From positions 62,001 to 126,000 of the forward strand of contig CAUZDY010000002.1 of assembly GCA_963578805.1 (NCBI GenBank): 64,000 nucleotides of DNA. Reading direction: 5' to 3'. The notes under the pieces are model-generated. The model had not been told where the DNA came from, did no database searches, and worked only from the letters and a program-made list of their open reading frames with translations. This DNA is from CAUZIB01 sp963578805. GTDB taxonomy: Bacteria > Acidobacteriota > Vicinamibacteria > Vicinamibacterales > UBA8438. Of this stretch, positions 8,147-16,250 are shown piece after piece; positions within the stretch are counted from its first letter, which is position 1; every line of letters starts with the position of its first letter. Both the position numbers and the translations under genes were made by a program.

Positions 8147-8740
8147 ATGTCCTTGTTCAGGCTTAAAAAGAGTGCCGGCCCGCGGGACCTCGAGCTATCA
8201 ATGGCCGGTCTCAAGATCGGAAAGTCCGTGCTGCAGGTCTACGGCAGCGACCATGGATTGATCGCCGCCTTGGCCAAGGTTGTTGGTCTGAGCGGTCAGG
8301 CATACGCGGTCGCCCAGACCCAGGGTGACGGGGAAGCATTCGAGCGCCAGGCGGCCGACGCCGGGGTGCTGGTCGATGTCAAAGTGGCAGAGGTGGCAGC
8401 CCTCCCGTACGGCGACGATTCACTTGACCTCGTGGTCATCAAACAGGTCCTCGGTGGATTGACACAGAACGACCGAGTACTCTGCCTCCAACAGGCTCTG
8501 CGGGTGCTCAGACCCGGCGGCCGGTGCCTCGTGGTCGACACCGCGATGCGTGGTGGTCTTGGTGCAATCCTTTCCCGCCAGTCGCTCGACGTTCGATATG
8601 TCGAAGGCGGTGGCGCGCAGCACGCGCTCGAGCACGAAGGGTTTCGTGGTATTCGTCTGCTCGCTGAGCGCGATGGCCTCAGGTTCGTCGAAGGCGTGAA
8701 GTCAGCAGGTTCGACAGAGGTGGCACCCACTCAACGGTAG
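8147..8740 (+). CDS. Divergent class I SAM-dependent methyltransferase-like protein
   Basis: 197 residues with a Methyltransf_11/25-type fold. Motif I, usually VLDxGxGxG, is degenerate: SVLQVYGSDHGL. Later motifs are recognisable: AEVAALPYGDDSLDLVVIK (motifs III/IV) and the strand-turn ALRVLRPGGRCLVVDTAMRG (post-IV). The N-terminus FRLKKSAGPRDLELSMAGLK is a family-like leader seen before such domains. Loss of the glycine-rich SAM loop means that activity is uncertain; it may bind SAM weakly or be a pseudo-enzyme. It is transcribed divergently from inositol-phosphate synthase across a 49-base gap, so the two may share a regulatory region. Confidence 0.8.
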   Translation: MSLFRLKKSAGPRDLELSMAGLKIGKSVLQVYGSDHGLIAALAKVVGLSGQAYAVAQTQGDGEAFERQAADAGVLVDVKVAEVAALPYGDDSLDLVVIKQVLGGLTQNDRVLCLQQALRVLRPGGRCLVVDTAMRGGLGAILSRQSLDVRYVEGGGAQHALEHEGFRGIRLLAERDGLRFVEGVKSAGSTEVAPTQR

Positions 8741-9052
8741 CTTTTACCCTTTTGCGGTTGGCCTCTGCGAAGCACACGGTGCTCAGCCCAGAGCACAGCT
8801 CCTCGCAGTGTCCTGTAGGCTCGAGGGTCTGTTCGTCCTAGTTCCGGCAACCAGGGCGTGACTCCTTCCGATCCGACTCGCGTATCCGGTGCTAGGTCAC
8901 CGTTATGGACAGTGGCATGCGATCGATGTCGAGGTTCTTCACACCCGCCACCGAGTACGTGCACGCCGCGGCTATGTCGCGACGCCCTGAGCACGTCAGC
9001 GCTATCGGCCGGCTGAATTATTCGTCCGCACGCCTTCTGCTACCATCCCCTG
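8741..9052. other. Intergenic region without a supported gene
   Basis: About 310 bases between the methyltransferase and the ZIP transporter. A minus-strand frame of 87 codons crosses it (8731-8994) but its composition is Arg/His/Gly-rich noise, it overlaps the end of the methyltransferase gene, and it has no ribosome site. No hairpin-plus-T-run terminator or tRNA was seen. The last 60 bases must contain the ZIP promoter or leader, but no clear -10/-35 pair is visible. Confidence 0.5.
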
Positions 9053-9784
9053 GTGTCAGGGCTCGTCGTTGCTATAGTTCTTAGTGTCGTCGGGAGCGTT
9101 GGCGGACTGCTTCTAGCCTCTCTCCTTCTTCTGTTGCAGAGCCCCGTCAGGAACACATTCGTCCCGTCACTGATCAGCTACGCTGTCGGCACCCTACTCG
9201 GCGTGGCCTTGCTGGCTCTCTTGCCCGAGGCGCTAGCTACGCTGGAACCGCGGCTCGCCTTCGGGACACTGCTCGCCGGTATCTTTGGCTTCTTCATGCT
9301 CGAGAAGCTGGTGATTTGGCGCCATTGCCATGATGACGACTGCAGCGTTCACGACAGTAGCGCGACTCTAATTCTCGTCGGTGGAGCAGTTCACAACTTC
9401 GCTGATGGCTGCATAATCGGTGCGGCCGTGCTGTCCTCGGTTCCACTCGGTATCAGCACGGCAATCGCCGTGGCTGCGCATCAGGTACCACAAGAAGTCG
9501 GAGACTTCGCCGTCCTGTTGGGCGCCGGGCACACTCGACGGCGAGCTCTGACTCTCAACGCCCTGACCGCGAGCGCCGGAATACTCGGGGCCGTCGTAAT
9601 GTACACGGCGGCGGGCTGGATACCACGCGCGTTGCCCTTCATCCTCTCGTTCGCGGCCGGGAACTTCCTATATGTCGCCATGGCCGATCTGATCCCGGGT
9701 CTTCATCGCGGCACGATCGACGTCGGCGCGGCGCGACAGGTCGCGCTGATTGCGGCAGGGATCGCCAGTGTCATGGCGCTGTGA
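9053..9784 (+). CDS. ZIP family metal ion transporter
   Basis: 243 residues, a full bacterial ZIP protein with eight membrane segments. The signature of TM4 is HNFADG and of TM5 HQVPQEVGD, the paired His/Asp/Glu sites that form the binuclear metal path. The TM3-TM4 loop carries a metal-attracting cluster, WRHCHDDDCSVH, typical of ZIP cytoplasmic loops. Likely substrate Zn2+ or Fe2+; exact specificity cannot be read from sequence. The start is a GTG and no strong Shine-Dalgarno precedes it, so it may begin slightly later. Immediately downstream lies a fragment of an unrelated secreted protein, so the gene is monocistronic. Confidence 0.9.
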   Translation: MSGLVVAIVLSVVGSVGGLLLASLLLLLQSPVRNTFVPSLISYAVGTLLGVALLALLPEALATLEPRLAFGTLLAGIFGFFMLEKLVIWRHCHDDDCSVHDSSATLILVGGAVHNFADGCIIGAAVLSSVPLGISTAIAVAAHQVPQEVGDFAVLLGAGHTRRRALTLNALTASAGILGAVVMYTAAGWIPRALPFILSFAAGNFLYVAMADLIPGLHRGTIDVGAARQVALIAAGIASVMAL

Positions 9785-9935
9785 CCTTCCTCGGGGATAC
9801 TTTCGTCCAACACTGCCCGGCACGTTCAGTGTTTTCGAGCAGGATTTACGAGTGACCCTGGCGCATGCCTTGCCCATCCAGTTCACGTCCGAACTAACGC
9901 TGCCGCCTGCCACCACGATGCGGACCATTCACCGT

Positions 9936-10160
9936 GCGGTCCAAAGCAGTGCAGATTCCACAGTGTTTAATGACGTGGAGATCGATATCAAGGGACTTCC
10001 TTCCGGCAATTATCTGGTCGCCGCGGTCGATTCAGTTCAGGAGGATGAGTGGTTCGATCCTCAATTCCTTCAGCGATTACGTTTCGAGGGCATCCGCATG
10101 TCACTGACCAACGGCGAATCGAAGGATTTAAATCTCGCCTTGGACGTACCCGATCCCTGA
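9936..10160 (+). pseudogene. C-terminal fragment of a carboxypeptidase-regulatory-like protein
   Basis: The last ~65 codons of this frame (from about Val-Gln-Ser-Ser onward) read DVEIDIKGLPSGNYLVAAVD, then EWFDPQFLQRLR, then an -SLTNGESKDLNL- ending and stop. This is the characteristic C-terminal tail of Acidobacterial multi-domain carboxypeptidase-regulatory proteins (GLP-G-Y-V-A-V, EW-DP-FL-RL, GE-K-L-L). The upstream codons of the frame (9750-9935) overlap the ZIP gene and carry no such signal, no signal peptide and no body of the protein, which normally exceeds 500 residues. I therefore read it as the surviving 3' end of a deleted gene. The exact left boundary is uncertain. Confidence 0.65.
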
Positions 10161-10230
10161 ACGCCTACCCGTAGAACCTTGGCAACGACAGCCCCTGCCG
10201 CTCGGGGCCGGTGATACAATCCAGCCCCTC

Positions 10231-12912
10231 ATGCCACTACCGAGCGCCACCCGGCTCTTTCTAATCGATGGCAGCTCGCAGATGTATCGCGCATACCATG
10301 CGATCAGAGGGCTCACCGGACCTGACGGACGCTCAACGAACGCGGTGTATGGGTTCATCACAATGCTCTCTAAGCTGATCGCCGACCACCAGCCGGAACT
10401 GATCGCCGCCGCATTCGACCTCCCTGGGCCGACGTTCCGATCTGAGCTCGTCGGCGACTACAAAGCCAATCGGGCACCGATGCCCCCAGACCTCGTGGAG
10501 CAGGTTCCGTGGGTGCACGAGGCGTGCGAGGCGATCGGCGTCCCCGTGCTGACATCAGAAACATACGAGGCAGATGACGTCATCGGCACGCTGGCCGTGC
10601 AAGCCGTCGCCGAAAACTTCGAGGTGGTCATCGTAACCAGTGACAAGGATTTCTTTCAGCTCGTCGGCGGACCGGTCCGCGTCTTTGACCCGCGTGACAC
10701 AGGGTCCTGGTACGACTCCGATGCAGTCAAGGAGAAGATGGGGGTAATGCCCGCACAGGTGATCGATGTTCTCTCGCTGATGGGCGATGCCGTCGACAAC
10801 GTCAAAGGCGTCCCAGGCATCGGCAAGAAGGGAGCGCGGGAACTCGTCGGCACGTTCGGGTCACTTGACGAGCTACTCAAACACGTCTCAGAGATCCCCC
10901 AGAAGCGCTACCGCACCGCCCTGCTCAGTCATGCGGACGCGGCCCGTCAGAGCCAGGACCTTGTCCGAATCCGGACGGATGCGCCGGTTCCGTTCCATTC
11001 CGACACACTACGGTATCGAGGTCCCGATGCGACTCGATGCTTCAAGCTCTTCTCCGCCCTTGGGTTCCGTACACTGATCGCCGAGTACGCGCCGACCGTG
11101 AAAACGGTCGCCAAGGACTATGCGATCGTGCAATCGGCATCGCAGCTCGACGCGCTAATCACAGCAGTGCGATCGAACGGCGCGTGCAGCATCCGAGTCA
11201 TCAGTGACTCCTCGGATACCATGCGGTCCGGGCTTGTCGGAATCACGCTATCGACAGAGCCAGGACACGCGCGGTACATCCCGATCGGACATCGTGCACT
11301 CCGAGACGTCAACGACGTCGATACGACCACCGCACTCGCACGACTCGCACTGGTGCTGGAGGACTCGTCGATTCGAAAGATCGGCCACGATCTCAAGTCG
11401 GATTGCCTGATTCTTGGGCGACTCGGCGTGGAGCTGGGCGGCCTGGAGTTCGACACGCTCCTATTGAGCTACCTGCTCGATTCAACACGGCCAACCCACA
11501 AATTGGAGGACTTGTCGCTGGAGCAGCTCGGCTATCGCATGGTCGCCACCGAGGACCTCCTCGGGCGCGGCGTAAAGGCCCTAAGCTTCGCGGACCTTCC
11601 TCCTGACGCGGTCTTGGACTACGCCGGTGAACGGTCAGACATCGCCCTCCAGATCGCCGAGCGGATGGCGCCTCGATTGACGGTCGAAGGGGTCGATGCC
11701 GTCTACGCCGAGCTGGAGCGTCCACTCGTCCCGGTCTTAATCGCCATCGAGCGCGTGGGGGTTCGTATCGACACTGAAGCCCTCTCCGTCATATCGACTC
11801 GGGTCGGACGCGAACTCGAGGCGCATCAGAATGAGATACACGAGCTAGCCGGAGTGGAATTCAACATCAACTCGCCCAAGCAGCTCTCGGGAGTCCTGTT
11901 TGACCACTTGCAGCTCCCGACCCTCAAACGAACTGGGAAAACGCGAGCGGCCTCGACCTCGGCCGAGGTGCTTGAAGAGCTCTCGCGGGTCCACGATCTG
12001 CCCCGTAAGGTCCTCGAGTGGCGTAGTCTTCAGAAACTTAAAAGCACCTACATCGACGCCCTGCCGCTGCTAGTCAACCCAGAGACCGGTCGAGTGCATA
12101 CGTCGTTCAACCAGGCCGTCGCGGCGACTGGTCGTCTCAGTAGTAGCGATCCCAACCTCCAAAATATTCCGATCCGAACGAAGCTCGGGCAAGAGATCCG
12201 TCGGGCATTCATCGCCGACCCAGGGGCGGTCATGATCTCGGCCGACTACTCGCAGATCGAGCTACGAGTTCTCGCGCATCTCTCGGGCGACGCGACGTTG
12301 ATCGAGGCCTTTCGCCGGGGAGAGGACATCCACCAGCAAACCGCCAACCGGGTGTTTGGCCAGAACAGTGGGTTGGACCAACACGAGCTACGCCGTCGGG
12401 CCAAGATCGTGAATTACGCCCTTCTGTACGGGAAGACAGCATTCACGCTGGCCCGCGACATCGGTGTCAGTCAGCAGGCGGCCCAGGAGTTCATCGACGC
12501 TTACTTCGATGGTTTTCCTGCGGTCCGGACTTACATCGACACGGTCGTGGAAGAGGCCCGCGAGACAGGTGTTGTGACGACGATGTTCGGTCGCCGGCGA
12601 CTTGTGCCTGAACTCACAAGCAAAAACGGTCAGATCCGGGCTGCCGCAGAGCGGGTGGCAGTCAATATGCCGATCCAGGGCACTGCCGCCGATATCCTTA
12701 AGCGCGCCATGATCGACATCCATGGGACGCTACCAGCCGGGGCCCGAATGATTCTCACGGTTCACGACGAGCTCTTGTTCGAAGTTTCAGAAGTCGGAGC
12801 CCAGGAAACTGCCGAATTCGCGCGTCAGCGAATGGAGCGGGCGGCGGTGCTCGACGTTCCCTTGACCGTGGATGTCGGTATCGGACAAAACTGGAAAGAC
12901 GCGAAGAGCTGA
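10231..12912 (+). CDS. polA: DNA polymerase I
   Basis: 893 residues with three domains. The 5'-3' exonuclease (1-~290) is intact: LFLIDGSSQMYRAYHAI, EADDVIGTLA, VTSDKDFFQLV, GDAVDNVKGVPGIGKKGA. The 3'-5' exonuclease-like domain (~305-480) keeps the fold but loses catalytic residues: Asp355 and Glu357 of the E. coli enzyme align with Arg322 and Ile324 and Asp501 with Arg468, while Asp424 (Asp391) and Tyr497 (Tyr464) remain. The polymerase domain (~500-893) has motif A DYSQIELRVLAHLSGD, O-helix RRAKIVNYALLYG and motif C VHDELLFE. In the O-helix Tyr729 replaces Phe762. Works in Okazaki-fragment processing and repair. Overlaps the pcnB frame by 41 bases. Confidence 0.97.
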   Translation: MPLPSATRLFLIDGSSQMYRAYHAIRGLTGPDGRSTNAVYGFITMLSKLIADHQPELIAAAFDLPGPTFRSELVGDYKANRAPMPPDLVEQVPWVHEACEAIGVPVLTSETYEADDVIGTLAVQAVAENFEVVIVTSDKDFFQLVGGPVRVFDPRDTGSWYDSDAVKEKMGVMPAQVIDVLSLMGDAVDNVKGVPGIGKKGARELVGTFGSLDELLKHVSEIPQKRYRTALLSHADAARQSQDLVRIRTDAPVPFHSDTLRYRGPDATRCFKLFSALGFRTLIAEYAPTVKTVAKDYAIVQSASQLDALITAVRSNGACSIRVISDSSDTMRSGLVGITLSTEPGHARYIPIGHRALRDVNDVDTTTALARLALVLEDSSIRKIGHDLKSDCLILGRLGVELGGLEFDTLLLSYLLDSTRPTHKLEDLSLEQLGYRMVATEDLLGRGVKALSFADLPPDAVLDYAGERSDIALQIAERMAPRLTVEGVDAVYAELERPLVPVLIAIERVGVRIDTEALSVISTRVGRELEAHQNEIHELAGVEFNINSPKQLSGVLFDHLQLPTLKRTGKTRAASTSAEVLEELSRVHDLPRKVLEWRSLQKLKSTYIDALPLLVNPETGRVHTSFNQAVAATGRLSSSDPNLQNIPIRTKLGQEIRRAFIADPGAVMISADYSQIELRVLAHLSGDATLIEAFRRGEDIHQQTANRVFGQNSGLDQHELRRRAKIVNYALLYGKTAFTLARDIGVSQQAAQEFIDAYFDGFPAVRTYIDTVVEEARETGVVTTMFGRRRLVPELTSKNGQIRAAAERVAVNMPIQGTAADILKRAMIDIHGTLPAGARMILTVHDELLFEVSEVGAQETAEFARQRMERAAVLDVPLTVDVGIGQNWKDAKS

Positions 12913-14209
12913 CTCCGTCTGCCGTATAATCCGCTCATTGGTTGAACCCACCGTCATTCCTCGCGCCGATCACTCAATTTCCCGCGACCAGATCGATCCC
13001 GACGCGCTCAAGGTGCTGTATCGCCTGCGCAAGTTCCACCACCAGGCCTGCCTAGTGGGCGGCGGGGTCCGAGACCTACTTCTAGGCCGGGCCCCTAAAG
13101 ACTTTGACATCGGAACCTCGGCTCACCCCAACGAGGTCAAGCGGATCTTTCGGAACTGCTGGATCATCGGGCGACGCTTCCGGCTGGCCCATGTCAAGTT
13201 CGGCCCGAAGACAATTGAGGTCGCAACGTTTCGGCGTCTGGTGACACCCGACGAGCTTGCCGCCGCTGAAGCTGAAGATGAGCGTGCCGCACAAGCCCGA
13301 ACTGACGCCGGTAACAAAGCGCCGCGCCGCCCGATCCGCCGAGACAACACTTTCGGGACGGCAGAGGAAGACGCGTTTCGACGGGACTTTACGATCAACG
13401 CGTTGTTCTATGACATCGCAACGTTCTCGGTCATCGACTACGTCGGTGGTATGGAGGACCTGCGAGCGGGGGTAATTCGATCGATCGGCGACCCGGGCGA
13501 ACGGTTTATAGAGGACCCCGTGCGGATGCTCAGGGCTCTCTCGTTCACGGCGCGGTTGGGATTCACGCTCGATCCGCCGGTCCAACGTGCCATCAAACGC
13601 CACAAAGCCGAGATTGGCAAGGCGTCCCCAGCCCGCATGATCGAGGAGCTGTACAAGATCCTTCGCAGCGGATTCGCGACACCAATCTTCCGATCACTGT
13701 CGGAACATGGGCTCCTGGAGTCCATTGCGCCGGAGGTTGAGCGGCGAAAGACAAGCTCACTCTGGCGGTCATTGGAACTTCTCGACACATATCGGACGAG
13801 ATTTGAGAGTGCACCAGGCACGCTTACCAACCCGATCCTGTTGGGTAGCCTCGTGCAACCGGTCCAGCCACTCGACCTAACGCCACGACGGCGTGACGAC
13901 AAACGTCCTCTCGACGTCAAATTGGGTCAGCTCCCCGTTGCACGCCGGGACGTAGAGCGTCTCCGGCAGTCCCTCCGGATCCAGCCACGGCTCCAGGACC
14001 CTGACTTGGGAACCCGAGCGCAGCGGGCCGTCATGCACCGCGGCGCGTTTGGAGAAGCTATGACGTGGCTCGAAATCCACAGTGACGATGACGTATCCCT
14101 CGGAAGGTGGAAGGCGCACCTGGCGTTAGGAAAACCCGAACAGTCGGTTGTCAAACGGCGGCGGCGGCGACCGAGACGTCGAAAGGGAAAGACCCCGGCC
14201 GGGTCGTAA
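12872..14209 (+). CDS. pcnB: Poly(A) polymerase I / tRNA nucleotidyltransferase family, PcnB type
   Basis: 445 residues, very close to E. coli PcnB in layout. It adds 3' poly(A) tails to RNA to promote decay. The N-terminus VIPRADHSISRDQID...ALKVLYRL, the nucleotidyltransferase core LVGGGVRDLLLG...DFDIGTSAHP with its Asp-x-Asp, GRRFRLAHVKFG, the RRDFTINALFYD block, YVGGMEDLRAGVIRSIG and EDPVRMLRALSF are all present. The C-terminal ~10 residues are a polybasic tail (KRRRRRPRRRKG), the RNA-binding feature that separates PcnB from CCA-adding enzymes. Start: an ATG at 12872 lies inside polA (41-base overlap); a TTG at 12938 is an alternative just before the conserved region. Likely translationally coupled to polA. 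Confidence 0.93.
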   Translation: MSVSDKTGKTRRADSVCRIIRSLVEPTVIPRADHSISRDQIDPDALKVLYRLRKFHHQACLVGGGVRDLLLGRAPKDFDIGTSAHPNEVKRIFRNCWIIGRRFRLAHVKFGPKTIEVATFRRLVTPDELAAAEAEDERAAQARTDAGNKAPRRPIRRDNTFGTAEEDAFRRDFTINALFYDIATFSVIDYVGGMEDLRAGVIRSIGDPGERFIEDPVRMLRALSFTARLGFTLDPPVQRAIKRHKAEIGKASPARMIEELYKILRSGFATPIFRSLSEHGLLESIAPEVERRKTSSLWRSLELLDTYRTRFESAPGTLTNPILLGSLVQPVQPLDLTPRRRDDKRPLDVKLGQLPVARRDVERLRQSLRIQPRLQDPDLGTRAQRAVMHRGAFGEAMTWLEIHSDDDVSLGRWKAHLALGKPEQSVVKRRRRRPRRRKGKTPAGS

Positions 14210-14225
14210 CTCGTCGGTCGTGGGT

Positions 14226-15059
14226 CTACTGCTGACCAAGGAGGACGCCGGTCACGCTCACGAACGAAAGCCCAATGCCGACCGCCGTCAATCCGATCAG
14301 CAACAACGCCGTAACAATGATGCCAGTACTCTCTCGACTCTCGTCGCTTAACCCCAGGAGTTGGCCTGCAACCCACCCGCCGGCGAATCCACCAGCGTGA
14401 GCCCAGTTGTTGACGCCCGGCATGATGAAACCGAAGAACCCTAGGATGAGCGCCCACTGCCACAACTGAGCGGACATCATCGAGTTGCCTCGCCGGCGTC
14501 CATAGACAATGAGCGCGGCGAGTAGTCCGAAAATCCCGCCGGACGCCCCGATGGTTGGGGCGCCGCTCATCACGTTCGAAACGTAGAACCCGGTAGCGCC
14601 CGAGACGTTGAACAGCACGAAGGTTCGGGCCGGTCCGTAGACGTCATTTGCCGTTGGGGCAAGATTTCGCACCCACATCATGTTGAAAAAGATGTGAAGC
14701 AGTCCGCCATGCAGGTAGTTTGCCGTGAGCAGCGTCCACCACCATCCCAAGCCCCACGCCACACCACCGGTCATCCCCAACTGGTAGAGGGCGCGGCTGC
14801 CCGGCGACAGAAAGGACAGCATGCCCCCTCCAGACGCCAGCGCCTCGGGCTGTAACAGAAGGGCCACGGCATACAGCGTGACGCAGGTCATCAGAATCAG
14901 TGAGACCAGGTCTAACCGGTTACCCATCAGTCGCTGGAGGACAGGGGCAAACCCGAAAAGGCCAGGGTGCCAGGCACCACAGTACGGACAGCTTGGCTCA
15001 TTGATGCCGACCAGTTTGCCGCAGTGGGCGCAGAGCAACGACCCCTGTGTCTGGCGCAT
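14226..15059 (-). CDS. Rhomboid family intramembrane serine protease with N-terminal zinc ribbon
   Basis: 277 residues from the ATG at 15059; an in-frame TTG five codons upstream is possible. Residues ~10-32 form a zinc-ribbon (CAHCGKLVGINEPSCPYC). The membrane domain follows with the rhomboid loop-1 HGGLLHIFFNMMWVRNL, the catalytic serine in GASGGIFGL and the catalytic histidine in NWAHAGGFAGG. Cleaves membrane proteins in the bilayer. A zinc-ribbon head is common in Bacteroidetes and Acidobacteria rhomboids and may recruit substrates. It converges with pcnB (16 bases between stops) and is followed upstream by serC on the same strand after 61 bases, so it could be at the end of that transcript. 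Confidence 0.93.
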   Translation of the reverse strand: MRQTQGSLLCAHCGKLVGINEPSCPYCGAWHPGLFGFAPVLQRLMGNRLDLVSLILMTCVTLYAVALLLQPEALASGGGMLSFLSPGSRALYQLGMTGGVAWGLGWWWTLLTANYLHGGLLHIFFNMMWVRNLAPTANDVYGPARTFVLFNVSGATGFYVSNVMSGAPTIGASGGIFGLLAALIVYGRRRGNSMMSAQLWQWALILGFFGFIMPGVNNWAHAGGFAGGWVAGQLLGLSDESRESTGIIVTALLLIGLTAVGIGLSFVSVTGVLLGQQ

Positions 15060-15120
15060 GGGGTAAGGGTACAACGGAGAAGGTCTGGAGTCGGAGATCT
15101 TCGGTCTCGGGTCGGTTTGT

Positions 15121-16236
15121 CTATCCGTTCACGCGGGCGAACTCATCCATGAAGTCGACAAAGGCGTCCACGCCCGCCTCAGGAAACGCATTGTAGATCG
15201 ACACCCTAAGACCACCGACCGACCGATGCCCCTTGAGTCCGACGAATCCTGCGCCGCTGGCCTCCCTGACAAAACGTCTCTCAAGCTCTTCATCCGGCAG
15301 GCGGATCGTCACGTTCATCAGCGAACGGCTCTCCGACTGGGCCGTGCCCCGGTAAAAGGCGCTGCGATCGATCGCGGAGTATACCTTCTGCGCCTTTCGT
15401 TCGTTGCGGATCGCCATCGCGTCAAGGCCTCCGTTGGCCAACAGCCACTTCGTCACCAAACCGACCATATAGATCGCAAAGACGGGCGGTGTGTTGTGCA
15501 GGGAACCGCTGCTCGTATAAGTCGAATACCGCAGCGTTGTCGGTACGGTTCGGTCAATGCTCTCCGCGAGCTGAACCAGATCATCGCGCACGAGGACGAG
15601 CGTAACCCCCGCCGGCCCCAGGTTCTTCTGGGCACCGCCATAGAGTAGTCCGATGCCATCCTGTACCAGATTAATAGGGCGGCTGAAAATATCTGAAGAG
15701 GCGTCAACAACGAGAGGACGGTCCGCGGTCTCTGGCATCTTGGACCACTGAGTCCCGTAAATCGTGTTGTTGGAGGTGACGTGCACGTACGCCGCATCGG
15801 TTGACAGCTGCAACTCAGACGACTTTGGCACGCGGCTGAACTCCTCGTCCACGGTACTCGCCGCGATACGGACGGTCCCGAAGCGCTCGGCCTCCTGGGC
15901 GGCCTTCTTCGCCCAAGAACCGGTGACGACGTAGTCCGCCGTCGCACCAGTCGCGAGGAGATTCATCGGCACCATGGCGAACTGCTGGGTGGCACCGCCT
16001 TGCATAAAGAGCACATGATAATCGCCTGGTAGTCCGGCAAGCTGCCTGATATTCGCCTCCGCCGTCTCGATGATTTCGGTGAACGTCGACGACCGGTGAC
16101 TGATCTCGAGCACCGACATCCCGACGCCAGGCAGAGTCAGGAGGTGACGGCGAACCTCCTCAATCACCGGTTCAGGAATCACGGCCGGACCCGCTCCGAA
16201 GTTGTAGACCCTGTTCGATTCGGAGGAGTTTGTCAT
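15121..16236 (-). CDS. serC: Phosphoserine aminotransferase
   Basis: 371 residues, normal size. PLP enzyme that makes 3-phosphoserine from 3-phosphohydroxypyruvate and glutamate (serine and, in parallel, pyridoxal synthesis). Markers: N-terminal VYNFGAGPAVIPEPV, SHRSSTFTEII, FMQGGATQQFAM, the PLP-stacking TSNNTIYGTQW, DASSDIFSRP, and the Schiff-base lysine in LLYGGAQKNLGPAGVTLV. It is the last gene of a tight minus-strand run after M23 peptidase and DUF1015, 14 bases downstream of the latter. No serA or serB is visible within the window. Confidence 0.97.
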   Translation of the reverse strand: MTNSSESNRVYNFGAGPAVIPEPVIEEVRRHLLTLPGVGMSVLEISHRSSTFTEIIETAEANIRQLAGLPGDYHVLFMQGGATQQFAMVPMNLLATGATADYVVTGSWAKKAAQEAERFGTVRIAASTVDEEFSRVPKSSELQLSTDAAYVHVTSNNTIYGTQWSKMPETADRPLVVDASSDIFSRPINLVQDGIGLLYGGAQKNLGPAGVTLVLVRDDLVQLAESIDRTVPTTLRYSTYTSSGSLHNTPPVFAIYMVGLVTKWLLANGGLDAMAIRNERKAQKVYSAIDRSAFYRGTAQSESRSLMNVTIRLPDEELERRFVREASGAGFVGLKGHRSVGGLRVSIYNAFPEAGVDAFVDFMDEFARVNG

Positions 16237-16250
16237 TGTGTCTCTTGGGA

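Noticed and set aside
8731..8994. 87-codon minus-strand frame after the methyltransferase
   Set aside because: No ribosome site, no motif, overlaps the 3' end of a real gene.
12872..12937. Frameshift or fusion between polA and pcnB
   Set aside because: polA ends with a normal C-terminus (VGIGQNWKDAKS); pcnB has its own plausible starts.
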